The notes: generated by a model not told the origin, from the letters alone. 64,000 nucleotides of DNA from Gemmatimonadaceae bacterium (GCA_020846935.1 JADLCY010000002.1:186001-250000), one strand, 5' to 3'. Positions 50,800 through 59,688 are shown, numbered from the stretch's first letter. Numbers and translations are program-made.

Positions 50800-52185
50800 T
50801 CACGAGGCCGGCTTGGGCCGCACGAGGTGCAGCTCGCTCTGGCGCTTCAGCGCCCACGCCAGCGAGCCGTCGCGCCGCACGAGGAAGTCCTCCTCCTGCG
50901 CCATGCGCACCGGCTGGCCGTTCCACTCCGGCACCGGTGTCGTGGTCTGCAACTCCGAAGAATACCACATGCCGGGAATCACCTTGCTGTCGCCGCGACC
51001 GGGAACCCCTTCCTGATAGTCCCAGAGCCCGATCAATGGTCCCGCGCCGTGGCCGTGTTTGCCGATCGGATGGGAATACATGGTTCCGGTGATGCCCTCG
51101 GCCTTCATCTTGGCGAGCGTCGCCCGGAGAATCTCGTTCCCGCTGCGGCCCGGGCGCGTCTCTTCGAAGAGGATGTCCTGGAGGCGGTTCGACGAGGCCA
51201 GGGCCTTCTGCAGCCCGGGCGGCGGCGCCGTCTCGCCCGGCTTGAGGACATAGCCGTTGTGCTGCGTGTCCGTGTTCAGGCCGAGCGCGGTAATACCGAC
51301 GTCGCACCAGAGCACGTCACCGGGCTGAATGGTGGCGTCCTCGCCGATGGATGGAGCGCCCGCGCGCTGCACCGACACCGACGGCTGGAACCACGTGGTC
51401 AGCCCACGGTCGGCCACCTGCTGTCGCCACCACCACACGAGGTCCTGCGTGGTCGTCACGCCCGGCGTGATGACCTCATTGGAGAACATCCGGGCGATGA
51501 GCGTGTGCACGAGTTGCGTGAGTTTGCCGTAGAACTCCTCCTCTTCGGGGAGTCGTGCGGCGATGAACTGCAGGGGCAGCTCCTCGGTGCGCTTGAACCG
51601 CGCGGTCCATGGCCGACCCAGCGCCTGCGACATGCCCTCCAGCTCACCGGCACTGAGGCCGTCGGAGAAGGCATGGGTTCGCGACACGTTGATGCCGATC
51701 ACTCTTGGCCGTCGCTCCTCGATGACGCGCTTGAGCACCTGCCACTGCGACTCGCCCCAGAGTTCCGCTTGCCGCACGTTCCCGGCGCTCGGCGCCATCT
51801 GCGGGGCGCGGTACTCGCGATAGATGCCGCCCTGCGAGCTGCCGCCGAGCGCGAGTCGCTCGATGCAGGATCCGTCACCCGGATCGACCTTGCCGGACGC
51901 CGCGCATCGGTCGAAAAAGACGTAGATCGTGCGGCGCCGCGCGTGGAACGTCGTGGGCGAGACCAGCGAACTGAACACCGGATCCTCGTTGTATTCGCGC
52001 ATCGGCATGACCCAGAGGTCGACCCCGTGCGTCCGCATGAGTCCGGGCAGGATCTTCTGCATGCGCTGTTCGAGCCAGCGCTGCTGCAGTTCGGCCTGCT
52101 CGCGCTGGGTGCCGAAGGGTCGTTCGGGCTGCTGGGCCTGGAGCAGCAACGGGGCGAGCAGGGCGAGGCTGAGGAGGGACTTCAT
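50800..52185 (-). CDS. M24 family Xaa-Pro aminopeptidase-like peptidase, secreted
   Basis: 461 residues with a short signal sequence (2-18). The N-terminal creatinase-like domain precedes a pita-bread metallopeptidase domain (about 200-450). Metal-site landmarks are WCDVGITALGLNTDTQH, SHPIGKHGHGAG and SSELQTTTPVPEW, giving Asp, Asp, His, Glu and Glu ligands. Cleaves N-terminal residues next to proline or related bonds in the periplasm or outside. Monocistronic; starts well upstream of the membrane-protein gene. Confidence 0.88.
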   Translation of the reverse strand: MKSLLSLALLAPLLLQAQQPERPFGTQREQAELQQRWLEQRMQKILPGLMRTHGVDLWVMPMREYNEDPVFSSLVSPTTFHARRRTIYVFFDRCAASGKVDPGDGSCIERLALGGSSQGGIYREYRAPQMAPSAGNVRQAELWGESQWQVLKRVIEERRPRVIGINVSRTHAFSDGLSAGELEGMSQALGRPWTARFKRTEELPLQFIAARLPEEEEFYGKLTQLVHTLIARMFSNEVITPGVTTTQDLVWWWRQQVADRGLTTWFQPSVSVQRAGAPSIGEDATIQPGDVLWCDVGITALGLNTDTQHNGYVLKPGETAPPPGLQKALASSNRLQDILFEETRPGRSGNEILRATLAKMKAEGITGTMYSHPIGKHGHGAGPLIGLWDYQEGVPGRGDSKVIPGMWYSSELQTTTPVPEWNGQPVRMAQEEDFLVRRDGSLAWALKRQSELHLVRPKPAS

Positions 52186-52290
52186 GCGCGTTCCAGCGAG
52201 GCGGGCGTGTCGGGGAATGTCGAGCGTGCCGAAAGCGTACCACCGCGCACGTGGGCAGGCCAGCGTGTCCCTTCAGCACCTCGACCCGGA

Positions 52291-52833
52291 CTACTTGTCG
52301 ACGGCGGCGGGTTGTTCGGCAGTGACGGCGTCCAGAGTGTGCCCACGCTTCTCATGCCGGAGCAGCAGGTAGCGCACCAGTTGCACGACTCCGGCGAGGA
52401 TGATCGCATAGGCCACGAGCACCACGCCACGCCAGAGGAAAGTCAGCAGGGCCATGGTTGGCCAGTCGGCAAGCACCGCGGCCCTCGAGCCCATGCGCTC
52501 GAATCCCAGGGCAGTCAGTCCGAGCGAGACGATTACTTCTGCAGCTGCCTCGGCGACGGTGAAGAGCGGGACGAGGTAGAGCCAACGCCGGAGGGTGAAG
52601 TTCCCGAGGTGGACGGTCGCCATCGCGAGAATCAGCAACTGGCCCAGCACGAACGCCGCACCCACGTAGATCATGCTCTCCGACGGGCCGACGGACAGCG
52701 TCACCAACCGATAGAGGCGCACGACGAGGCCCGTGAGCGCGCCCATCCCGACGGCCGACATGGTGAAACGTCGGAGTCCGGGCGGTTCGTCGAGCCGAAA
52801 GGTGCCGGTGACCTGCGGAAAGAACGCGGCCAT
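52291..52833 (-). CDS. membrane protein, unknown (four helices)
   Basis: 180 residues with four hydrophobic helices (about 26-44, 58-78, 85-105 and 120-150), then a charged C-terminus. There is no recognisable motif. Neither catalytic residues nor a signal peptide are apparent. It lies between the M24 peptidase and the low-G+C peptide locus on the same strand, but gaps of about 100 and 185 bases make co-transcription doubtful. I do not recognise the family. Confidence 0.65.
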   Translation of the reverse strand: MAAFFPQVTGTFRLDEPPGLRRFTMSAVGMGALTGLVVRLYRLVTLSVGPSESMIYVGAAFVLGQLLILAMATVHLGNFTLRRWLYLVPLFTVAEAAAEVIVSLGLTALGFERMGSRAAVLADWPTMALLTFLWRGVVLVAYAIILAGVVQLVRYLLLRHEKRGHTLDAVTAEQPAAVDK

Positions 52834-53017
52834 GTGAGCAAGTTATTGCAGCGTATGGTGCGGCGGCGACCGGGCGACCCACAACGGCCATCTTGTGGAC
52901 CTCCACCTTGAGATCGGCAAGGCGTGCGTCCAGACGACCGCTTCGCGCTCTGCCGGCCAGCCCTGGCGAGCGCGAGGCCCTGCAGCGGGGGCGCGCGAGT
53001 GCCAATTCGGGCCACTG

Positions 53018-53734
53018 CTACCTGAAGAGGTCTTCCTCCGCGCGCGATCTGCTCCACTGGCGTTGTTCGCTGGCTCCCCTGAGGCCGGGCCAACACTCCT
53101 CCGCGATTCGCGGCCGCGAATTGCCACCGATGCGAGAGGGATCTTCGGTAGCGCCCGAAGCGGCCACCTGCACCCGAGGTGTATGGTCGCTGGCGATCGG
53201 GAGAAGGAGTGCGCGCTCTCCAAGGTATGCAGCCAAGAGAGAGACCCCCGCCAGAATGACGGCCGTTTGAACCAGGAAGCCAGGGCCAGGTCGGTACACG
53301 GCACCATCAACTGTCTCAAGGAAACGGGCGAAGCCTGCTGCCTGAATCAATGAGATCACCCCTGTTAGGCCATAGAGATTAGGCAGTCTCGCGTCTGACA
53401 AGGCCTTCGAAGGATTGCGATGCACCCAGTATCGTGCCACGAGCCATCTCAAGCCGGCGGCCTGAAGGTAGGGCACAAAACCGATCGCCAGAACGGAGGC
53501 GCGGGCGGTGGCGCCACCAGCAAGGAAATCGTATGCGCCAAGCAACCCACCTCCCGCGTCGCGGAAGAACTCGGCAACGCGATGCCCGTCTACTCCGGGC
53601 AGTCCGAATCGCGCCGCAAGCTCACAGAGCGCTGCCCCGATGAGTCCCGTGGTGACGGTGAATAGAGCGCTTGGCCACCGTCTCTGTCGGTGAAAGACGG
53701 TCCGCATTTGTCCCGATGCGTGGCTGAGATGCAT
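53018..53734 (-). CDS. half-length SecY-like membrane protein
   Basis: About 238 residues. Residues about 15-185 parallel the N-terminal half of SecY: a first helix, then LPGVDGHRVAEFFRDAGGGL (as in PGIDxxxLxxxxxxxxG), AYDFLAGGATARAS (FNxFSGGALSRAS), VLAIGFVPYLQA (IFALGIMPYISA), PGPGFL and a terminal YLGER. The segment after YLGER (180-238) is polar and not SecY-like, and the second half of SecY (helices 6-10) is missing. The start at 53734 is preferred; the frame is open further. It is probably either a remnant or a specialised half-channel; last gene of the peptide operon. Confidence 0.7.
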   Translation of the reverse strand: MHLSHASGQMRTVFHRQRRWPSALFTVTTGLIGAALCELAARFGLPGVDGHRVAEFFRDAGGGLLGAYDFLAGGATARASVLAIGFVPYLQAAGLRWLVARYWVHRNPSKALSDARLPNLYGLTGVISLIQAAGFARFLETVDGAVYRPGPGFLVQTAVILAGVSLLAAYLGERALLLPIASDHTPRVQVAASGATEDPSRIGGNSRPRIAEECWPGLRGASEQRQWSRSRAEEDLFR

Positions 53735-53862
53735 GAGAGCCGAGAGCCTCAAGGCGATCAACAAGTTGCGCGCTGCACGGTCCGCACAAAGAGTGGCAGC
53801 ATGGAGAGGCGGACCATTCTCCAGGAGATCCGAGTCATGGTCCGCGCTCCACAACCGCAGCC

Positions 53863-54075
53863 CTAGCAACACATGTAGAGCCAAGGGCCAATCCACCACG
53901 CCAGCCCCTCAAGCAGCGTGCTGCAGCCGGGGGAGCAGATGTACGTTCCACCTCCCAGGTCCTGAACGTACTGGTACCCAGTGCCCTCTGCCAGAGCAGC
54001 CTGCAGAGGTATCAGTAGCACCACAAGGGTGAACCCAAACACCGCCAAACGATGTCGTGAGCGGCGCAATAGCAT
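53863..54075 (-). CDS. small secreted Cys-rich peptide 2
   Basis: 70 residues: positively charged start MLLRRSRHRL, hydrophobic core, and a signal-peptidase site after QAALA (residue 29). The mature ~41-residue peptide has ICSPGC (46-51) and ends in Met-Cys-Cys. Cys47, Cys51, Cys69 and Cys70 could form two disulfides. It shares the Y-x-Y-V...G...IC-x-PGC...CC plan with the neighbouring peptide 1 and is encoded 53 bases after it. The first in-frame ATG compatible with a signal peptide is 54075. No family recognised; the layout recalls Bacteroidota NVEALA-type peptides. Confidence 0.7.
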   Translation of the reverse strand: MLLRRSRHRLAVFGFTLVVLLIPLQAALAEGTGYQYVQDLGGGTYICSPGCSTLLEGLAWWIGPWLYMCC

Positions 54076-54128
54076 AGTTACAACCTCCACAAGTAGATTG
54101 GGGGCTTCGCCTAACTGCGGGTTGGATC

Positions 54129-54311
54129 TCAGCAGCACCAGTGATCCGGCCAGCCAGACTGGCATCCCGGCGTGCAGATCACATTTCCGTCCTCAAGACA
54201 GGCATACACGTAGCGCTGCCCGTCTTCTGCCTGAACGTTCCCCAGTGGAACCGCCAGCAATAGCGCCGCCAACGGAAGCGCACGTCGCTGCAGTAGTTTC
54301 CTCAGCCTCAT
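54129..54311 (-). CDS. small secreted Cys-rich peptide 1
   Basis: 60 residues: MRLRKLLQRRALPLAALLL signal peptide, likely cleavage after NVQA (residue 28), leaving a 32-residue mature peptide. It contains YVYAC, ICTPGC (45-50) and the terminal HWCC; Cys38, Cys46, Cys50, Cys59 and Cys60. The ICxPGC and CC ends are shared with peptide 2. It follows the thioredoxin-like lipoprotein gene after 71 bases. No known antimicrobial or RiPP class was recognised. Confidence 0.72.
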   Translation of the reverse strand: MRLRKLLQRRALPLAALLLAVPLGNVQAEDGQRYVYACLEDGNVICTPGCQSGWPDHWCC

Positions 54312-54382
54312 CTTCACACCTCCACGTGTTGGGTACGTGACACCGCCCAGGTCGAGGCACCCCTGCCTTCCTGAGCACAACT

Positions 54383-54907
54383 TTAGTGCCTCTGGAGCGG
54401 GGGCTCGCTCAGTAGGCGAATCCGGTTCGCGAAGGCAGCGACGTCGCCAACGCCATGGACAACCACACGACGGCCATGCGTAGGCGGCCCGACAAACACC
54501 AAGTCACCGCTCTTCCAGGTTTCGAAGGCAGACTCTTCAAGAAGAATGACCGGTACGTGGATACGCTCAAGCGCCAGGAATTCGCAGACTTCCGAGCTGT
54601 CGCGGCGCGGGACGGTGAAGAGAACACGCACTCGATCTCGTACGGTGTCGGCACTCAGATTCCGAAGCAGGTATCCCAAGCCGAGGCAACTCATACACTC
54701 GCGCGCGGTCGCCAGCAGTAGACTCTTTGCCCCGTCGAGTGGCGCTTCCGTGCACGCCGGGCGTCCGTGGTCGGTCGCTGAGAGAAGCGAATCGGCCAGT
54801 TCACGGAACTGTTGATCATTGTCGAGTGGCTGTTGCTGGGAACAGCCCAAGAGAAAGCAGGCCATCCAGACTGATAACGAGGGTGCCCGACAGAGTCGGC
54901 CCGTCAT
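54383..54907 (-). CDS. lipoprotein with thioredoxin-like CxxC motif
   Basis: 174 residues. A signal sequence ends in FLLGC (Cys22), a lipobox. The mature part begins with SQQQPLDND; SLLLATARECMSCLGLGYLL (62-81) places a Cys71-x2-Cys74 pair after a beta strand, as in thioredoxin-fold redox proteins. Later VPVILLEESAF supplies the cis-Pro-like region. It overlaps the propeller gene's stop (ATGA). As a periplasmic redox protein it may form or shuffle disulfides in the Cys-rich peptides encoded downstream; that role is inference. Confidence 0.68.
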   Translation of the reverse strand: MTGRLCRAPSLSVWMACFLLGCSQQQPLDNDQQFRELADSLLSATDHGRPACTEAPLDGAKSLLLATARECMSCLGLGYLLRNLSADTVRDRVRVLFTVPRRDSSEVCEFLALERIHVPVILLEESAFETWKSGDLVFVGPPTHGRRVVVHGVGDVAAFANRIRLLSEPPLQRH

Positions 54908-56025
54908 CGCTGCACCAACGGCTGCAGCAAGAGGAACGGCCGGTCCGATGCTTGTTCATGCCCCAGTACAACGAGACGCTCGTTCGAGATCCCCAGGACC
55001 GGGGGAGCTGCAGTAAGAGCTTCCCACTTCTCACCACGCAACACCGCGACGGTAGCCGGGTCGCCGTAAGCAAGTACACCCTTCACGAAAGGCACGACCA
55101 CAACGTGACCATTGGCATAGATCGCCGAGGCCGTGTGAAACGTGGAGAGCCATTTCTTGAGAATATCTTGTGGGCCGTTCAGCTTCACTTCTGGAGCGTG
55201 CGGTCTGATGTACCCTGGCACAGTGATCGCCATCGCCGTAACGTGGCCATCGGCAAGTGTCACTTTCCAGAGGGAGTCCGAGAGAGTACACACTACAAGC
55301 GCTGTGTCGCCCCGCAGTGCGACGGAGAAGGAGCGGGCGACGTCCCATGGAATAGGACTGCGAGGCGTCGGGGTGAGCCGCTTGAGTGGGAGAAAGCCTT
55401 GCTTGACTGTGCCAATGGAGTCAAGCCGAAACAGGATGTGGTCAGTGCCGGCCTGACTCCCAGTGACGAGCAATTCCCCGTCCGGCAAGACCCGCAGCCC
55501 CGTAATCAGACTAAAGCCTTTCAACAGAAACTCACGTTGAAAGTCACCGTCCCGCGAGAAGACTGCGATCTTCGGCACGGCCCCGTCGGAGACGAATATC
55601 CGGCCGTCAGGAGCAACACGGGGGAACCTAGGTGCCGAGAACTCCCCGGGTCCGCCCCCCTTGCTCCCCAGCAACCGCAGGAGCATCCCTGTAGAGTCGA
55701 ACAGCTTGACATTCCCCTCGGATGCGTCTGCGATGAGCACCCTCCCGTCGGGGGTGACCTCCGTGCCGGAGAAGCGAACGAGTGGCGAAGTCGGGCCCGT
55801 CCGGAGCCAGATTGAGTCGGAGGCCAGTACCGCACCTGAGAAGGAGGTGCCCGCCATTGCCGGTGAGACGGTATCAGCGCGCGGTGTCCCGCATGCGACC
55901 GACAGGGCAACCAGTGAGATGCACCATCGCCGGGACGTCGCTCTCTCCTGCGATGCGCCGATGGTGTTGATGACTTGAGTGGTCTCCTCACGCGTTGCGC
56001 GCCACGCGCGCCGAACGCCTGCCAA
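54904..56025 (-). CDS. six-bladed beta-propeller lipoprotein
   Basis: About 373 residues, secreted. A hydrophobic segment with SLVALSVAC (lipobox Cys45) precedes repeated blades: VTPDGRVLIADASEGNVKLF, LGSKGGGPGEFSAPRFPRVA, FVSDGAVPKIAVFSRDGD and further blades to the C-terminus, typical of NHL-like or 6-bladed propellers. No ATG or GTG lies near the signal sequence; TTG at 56025 is the nearest in-frame start and leaves a long arginine-rich leader, so the real start may be non-standard or the gene may be frameshifted. Bacteroidota propellers of this type accompany small secreted peptides. Confidence 0.75.
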   Translation of the reverse strand: MAGVRRAWRATREETTQVINTIGASQERATSRRWCISLVALSVACGTPRADTVSPAMAGTSFSGAVLASDSIWLRTGPTSPLVRFSGTEVTPDGRVLIADASEGNVKLFDSTGMLLRLLGSKGGGPGEFSAPRFPRVAPDGRIFVSDGAVPKIAVFSRDGDFQREFLLKGFSLITGLRVLPDGELLVTGSQAGTDHILFRLDSIGTVKQGFLPLKRLTPTPRSPIPWDVARSFSVALRGDTALVVCTLSDSLWKVTLADGHVTAMAITVPGYIRPHAPEVKLNGPQDILKKWLSTFHTASAIYANGHVVVVPFVKGVLAYGDPATVAVLRGEKWEALTAAPPVLGISNERLVVLGHEQASDRPFLLLQPLVQR

Positions 56026-57187
56026 AGCTGCAGCGAAGTGCTGAGGGGAGTTGGCCGAGCCGACGGACAGCGAGTCCGAGGTGACCGACACGGCCCAAGG
56101 GGCCGACACACAATGGATGACGGTCCGCCACCCGCCGTGGGCGTCGGGACGACGTGTCAGTTTCAATCGTCGCGCCGGCTCGAGTCGCTGAGCACGCTCA
56201 AGGTCCGGGTCAATCGCGCCTCGGATTCCGTCACCGACTCCAAGACGGAATCCGCGCTCCAAGACGCCGGCAGCATCAACGGCGAGCGGCCGCTGCTCTG
56301 CCGAGTTGCCGACGCTCGCTATTGCGCCGAGGCGCATCGGGGACCAGGGATCCTGACCGCCCCCCCCCCAATGTCGAGCTCGCTCGCACCGCTCTTCGCG
56401 TCTTCATTTCCCCACCCTAACGAAGCGACGCGGCAAGTGTAGGCAACAGGCCGCGATCTGTCAACGTCGATCCATACATGAGGACGGCAGGGCCGTCAGG
56501 CGTCCTCTGACAACTGGCTCGTGGCCGCGCCGCGAGTCGTTGTTCCCACGTCCTGTGGATCCGGCACAGCCCGGAACTCCGCGCGCGATGCGACTGACCC
56601 CAAACGACGCGAAGTATCGCGTCACGGCGCTCCAGTTGCAGCCGGTGTCTCGGCAACGGTCCCCACGAGCTGTGAGTCTCGTGCGCCGCTCGAGACTGCA
56701 GCACGGTCTTGTGGAAGCGGGCGACGCGCTCGTCGCAGTGCGACAGCAGCCCCCCGCACGCGGCGCATGATACAGCCCATCATAGCCCTGCGCGCGATAA
56801 CAGCGCCGCCACGGACTGACGAGCGGCGGCTGACGGCTAGCGCGGCCGCAATCGCGGTGTTCGACGCTCCGGTCGCCAACCGGAGAATGATCTGCGCTCG
56901 GCGCGCTCGAGGCGCGCGCGCCTTCGCGCGCGCGGTAAGCTGCGACTGCTTCCTTAGCGGACAGCGTGACTTGAAGGGCTTTCGGGCGAGCCGTCTCCAT
57001 CCGCGGAACCCTTTGCCGCGTGAGACCCAGAATCGCTTGCTGTGGCGCTGGACGAGGCCACGCCGGGTTCGCCCACGCTCGCCAAGCCGGGCGGTCGGCG
57101 CAAAGAAGCCGATGCCGTTCTGGCACCGGCTCTGCCTGTCACCCGCGAGACGGACGGATCAGCGGGCGATGGGTGTGTCCCGAGTTC
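56026..57187. other. gene-poor stretch before the insertion sequence
   Basis: About 1.16 kb with no supported gene. Open frames on both strands read as low-complexity Arg/Ala/Pro. It contains an 8-bp G/C hairpin with a CCTT loop (56913-56932). Possibly degraded DNA flanking the insertion sequence. Confidence 0.5.
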
Positions 57188-57210
57188 AGTTGACGTTCGG
57201 GTGAGGCCGC
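57188..57210. repeat. left terminal inverted repeat
   Basis: Pairs with 58555-58577; 19 of 23 bases are conserved when compared in inverted orientation. Confidence 0.7.
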
Positions 57211-57223
57211 ATGTGAGAGACGC

Positions 57224-58497
57224 TCACGCTGCCGCGTCTCGGAGAACGGGGATCTTCGCTGCCAAGGCGCGCTGGAGCAAGGGCAAGTGCATGTAGCCCT
57301 TCACCAGGCGGAACTGCTGCTCCATCACGCCTAACGCGGCCGCGCACCAGCGCAGCTTCTGGTCGCTCGTCCGCCAACGGTCGACCTGCGCGGTGCGCGC
57401 CTCGACGCCGGCCATCACGCTTTCGAGCAGATTGGTCGTCTTGAAGCTGACGCCCAGTTCGGGAAACACGCCCAGTCGGTGCAGGGTCAGGGTCTCCTCG
57501 AGGCCCTCCTCCAGGCTGCGCGCCGCGGACTCGTTGCGCACCCCGAGCTCGCGACTCAGCCGCTGCAGCGCGCGCTTAGCGTCGGCATAGGCGGGGTGCG
57601 CATACGCGGCCTGCAGCTTGCGCCGCCATGGCGCGTGCTCGGCTTTCGGCAAGTAGCTCACCACGTTCTCCCGCTTGTGCCACTGACACCGTTGCACCGC
57701 AACCGTCTCGCCGTACACCTCGCGCACGGCCGCCCGCAATCCCTTCGACCCATCCAGCACCACGCGCAGCGGGCCCGTGAGCGGGAAGCCGCGCTCCCCC
57801 AGCTCGCGCAGGAAGCTGGCGAGTACGCACCGATTTTCCGTCGCCGTCTGCACCAGCCCCAGAATGCGCTTCTCCCCTGTCGTCGTCACCCCGAGCGCGA
57901 TCACCAGCTGGTCGCCGGCAAACGTCTTGCCATCGAGGACGAGCCCCAAGGGGGCATCGCCTAACGCGCGCTCCTGGAGCTGGCGAAGCTCGCGCGCACT
58001 CGCGCGGATGAATCGGCGCGACACGCTGGTGCGCGCCAGCCCGAACGCCGCGGGCACCGCTTCCGCCGCCGCCTCGTACTCGCGGCAGGAGAGCCCGCCC
58101 AGCACTCGGCGGAACAAGCCGACGTCGAGCCTGCGCGGCACCTGGAACTGCTGGTACGTCGTCAGTGGAACCTCGTGCCCCGCGCGTCGATCCCGGACGC
58201 GCGGGACCGTGATGGACAGCTTCTGGTCGGCCACATACACCGAGCCCGCCTGCTTGCCCAGCGCACCACATCCGGCGCGCCGTCGTGGTGCTGATACCGC
58301 GCGCCAGCCAGCGCACACACTTCCTCCTGCAGCGCCTCCTCGACCGCCCGGAGCCCGAGTGGGATGAGCGCTTGGATCATCGCGACCTTCGCCGGCGTGG
58401 TCCGCGTGCCGTCGTCGAGCGGGATGACGGTCTGGGCGGCGGGCATCGCGGCGGGTGACGACTGGCTTTGCGCCGCCTTCCTTCGTACTCTTGCCAT
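57224..58497 (-). pseudogene. IS256 family transposase, frameshifted
   Basis: The N-terminal part reads in one frame from ATG at 58497 (MARVRRKAAQ...) to about 58257. The remainder reads in another (GKQAGSVYVADQK onwards). Adding one G in a G-run near 58257-58259 would join them, giving Trp-Gly-Lys-Gln. Mutator-type DDE residues are visible: Asp in VLDGKTFAGDQLV, Asp in VVLDGSKGLRAAV, and Glu in LEEGLEETLTLHRL. IS256 enzymes normally have one frame, so this copy is likely inactive, unless it is a sequencing error or uses frameshifting. Confidence 0.8.
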
Positions 58498-58554
58498 GGG
58501 TGGTGTCCTCGGGAACGAGTGCGAATCCTTTGGCGGGATCAACACTTCAGGACC

Positions 58555-58577
58555 GCGGCACCACCCGAATTTCAACT
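58555..58577. repeat. right terminal inverted repeat
   Basis: Inverted copy of the left end. Its outermost bases overlap the esterase stop codon (58576-58578). Confidence 0.7.
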
Positions 58578-59688
58578 AGCCCTGGGACTCACCCCCGGCG
58601 ATGTGGCTCGTGATGAAGCGCAGGCTCTCGACGGCGTGTTGGGTCCAGTAGGCCCAGTCGTGTTTCCCCGGCCACTCGGCATACGTGTGAGGCACGCCGA
58701 GTCGCTGTAGTTCCCAGCGGAACGCGCGGTTCTGCCCCAGCAGGCCATCGTCGGTCCCGATGTCGAACATGATGGCCGGCATGAGGTTGCGTCTGGTGCG
58801 CCAGAGGTCCGACACGCGTCGCGTCGGATCGCGCGAGAGCCATCCCTCGGAATCCGGCCCGAAGGCTGGGTGGATCAGCGGCCACAGGCGCCCATAGCGG
58901 TCCTTGAGTTGTGCCGGGGACGTGGCGTACGCAGGCGGAACGCGCAGCGTGGTGTCGCCGTCATACCTGGGCGACAGTACGCCGGAGTGGCTCGCGGCCA
59001 CGCTGAAGACGTCGGGGTACTGGAGGGCGATGGAGACGGCGCCGTAGCCACCCATGCTGAGGCCGGCGATGGCTCGGCGCTCGCGACGAGCCTGCGTGCG
59101 ATAGGTGGCGTCGAGGTACTGCACGACGTCGCGGGCGATGTAGTCGTCGTAGTGGAGCCACGGCACGCAGTAGCTGTCCGCGCTGCGGTCGCCCTGGCGC
59201 GGCGTGAACTCGCGGCGGCAGCCGGCGTAGTCACCGAGGGTGTTCCAGGTGGTGTACCAGCCATCGTCGCCGTCTGGCATGGCGACGATGATTTCGGGCA
59301 TGCCGGCGGCGACGAGCGAGTCGAGGGTGGTGTTGAGGCTTGCCTGCGTTATCCAGTCGCCCTCGCTGCCCCAGAGCCCGTGGAGGTAGAGGGCGACGGG
59401 ATAGCGCCGTGCGGGTTCGCGGTGATAGCTGGGCGGGAGCCAGACGAGGAGGCGCTTGCGCACGCCTAACGACTGTGCCCACAAGGTGTCGGCCGCCACT
59501 CGACCGGCCGCGGCGAGGGGCTTGGCACGTGACGGGGCGTGGGGTGCCCGGCGGCTTGACGTGACGGCCGCGTGATGGGTGGCGCGCATACTGAGTTCGG
59601 GGGGGCCCCCCGGCTGCTGCGCAAGCGCCAACGTCGCCCCCGCACACCACGCAACGACCACCGCCACCCGCGGCCATACCGAACGCAT
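58576..59688 (-). CDS. secreted esterase (esterase D/tributyrin-like alpha/beta hydrolase)
   Basis: About 370 residues. A signal sequence ends ALAQ (about 24). Landmarks are LYLHGLWGSEGD (oxyanion), IAGLSMGGYGA (catalytic Ser), FDIGTDDGLL (Asp) and WPGKHDWAYW (His). Resembles putative esterases of the mycolyl/Fes group. The first residues after the signal include PGGPPELS, encoded by a 20-base G7C6 sequence also present at 22437. The stop TAG is at the IS terminal repeat, so the native C-terminus may have been altered. ATG overlaps the RidA stop (TGATG). Confidence 0.83.
   Translation of the reverse strand: MRSVWPRVAVVVAWCAGATLALAQQPGGPPELSMRATHHAAVTSSRRAPHAPSRAKPLAAAGRVAADTLWAQSLGVRKRLLVWLPPSYHREPARRYPVALYLHGLWGSEGDWITQASLNTTLDSLVAAGMPEIIVAMPDGDDGWYTTWNTLGDYAGCRREFTPRQGDRSADSYCVPWLHYDDYIARDVVQYLDATYRTQARRERRAIAGLSMGGYGAVSIALQYPDVFSVAASHSGVLSPRYDGDTTLRVPPAYATSPAQLKDRYGRLWPLIHPAFGPDSEGWLSRDPTRRVSDLWRTRRNLMPAIMFDIGTDDGLLGQNRAFRWELQRLGVPHTYAEWPGKHDWAYWTQHAVESLRFITSHIAGGESQG

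Larger units (their letters stand above)
57188..58577. mobile_element. IS256-type insertion sequence
   Basis: About 1390 bases. Terminal inverted repeats at 57188-57210 and 58555-58577 match at 19 of 23 positions (AGTTGA-N2-TTCGGGTG-N2-GCCGC in the left copy). One transposase gene fills it. No target-site duplication is seen (CCGAGTTC left, AGCCCTGG right), so one end may be altered. The right end abuts the esterase gene. Confidence 0.8.

Noticed and set aside
50827-52911. 694-codon open frame on the plus strand
   Set aside because: It is antisense to the M24 peptidase and its neighbour, has His/Arg/Gln-rich composition and no domain; an effect of high G+C.
56461-57126. 221-codon minus-strand frame upstream of the IS
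   Set aside because: Arg/Ala-rich with random-looking composition, no start signal, and a low-complexity G/C hairpin inside.
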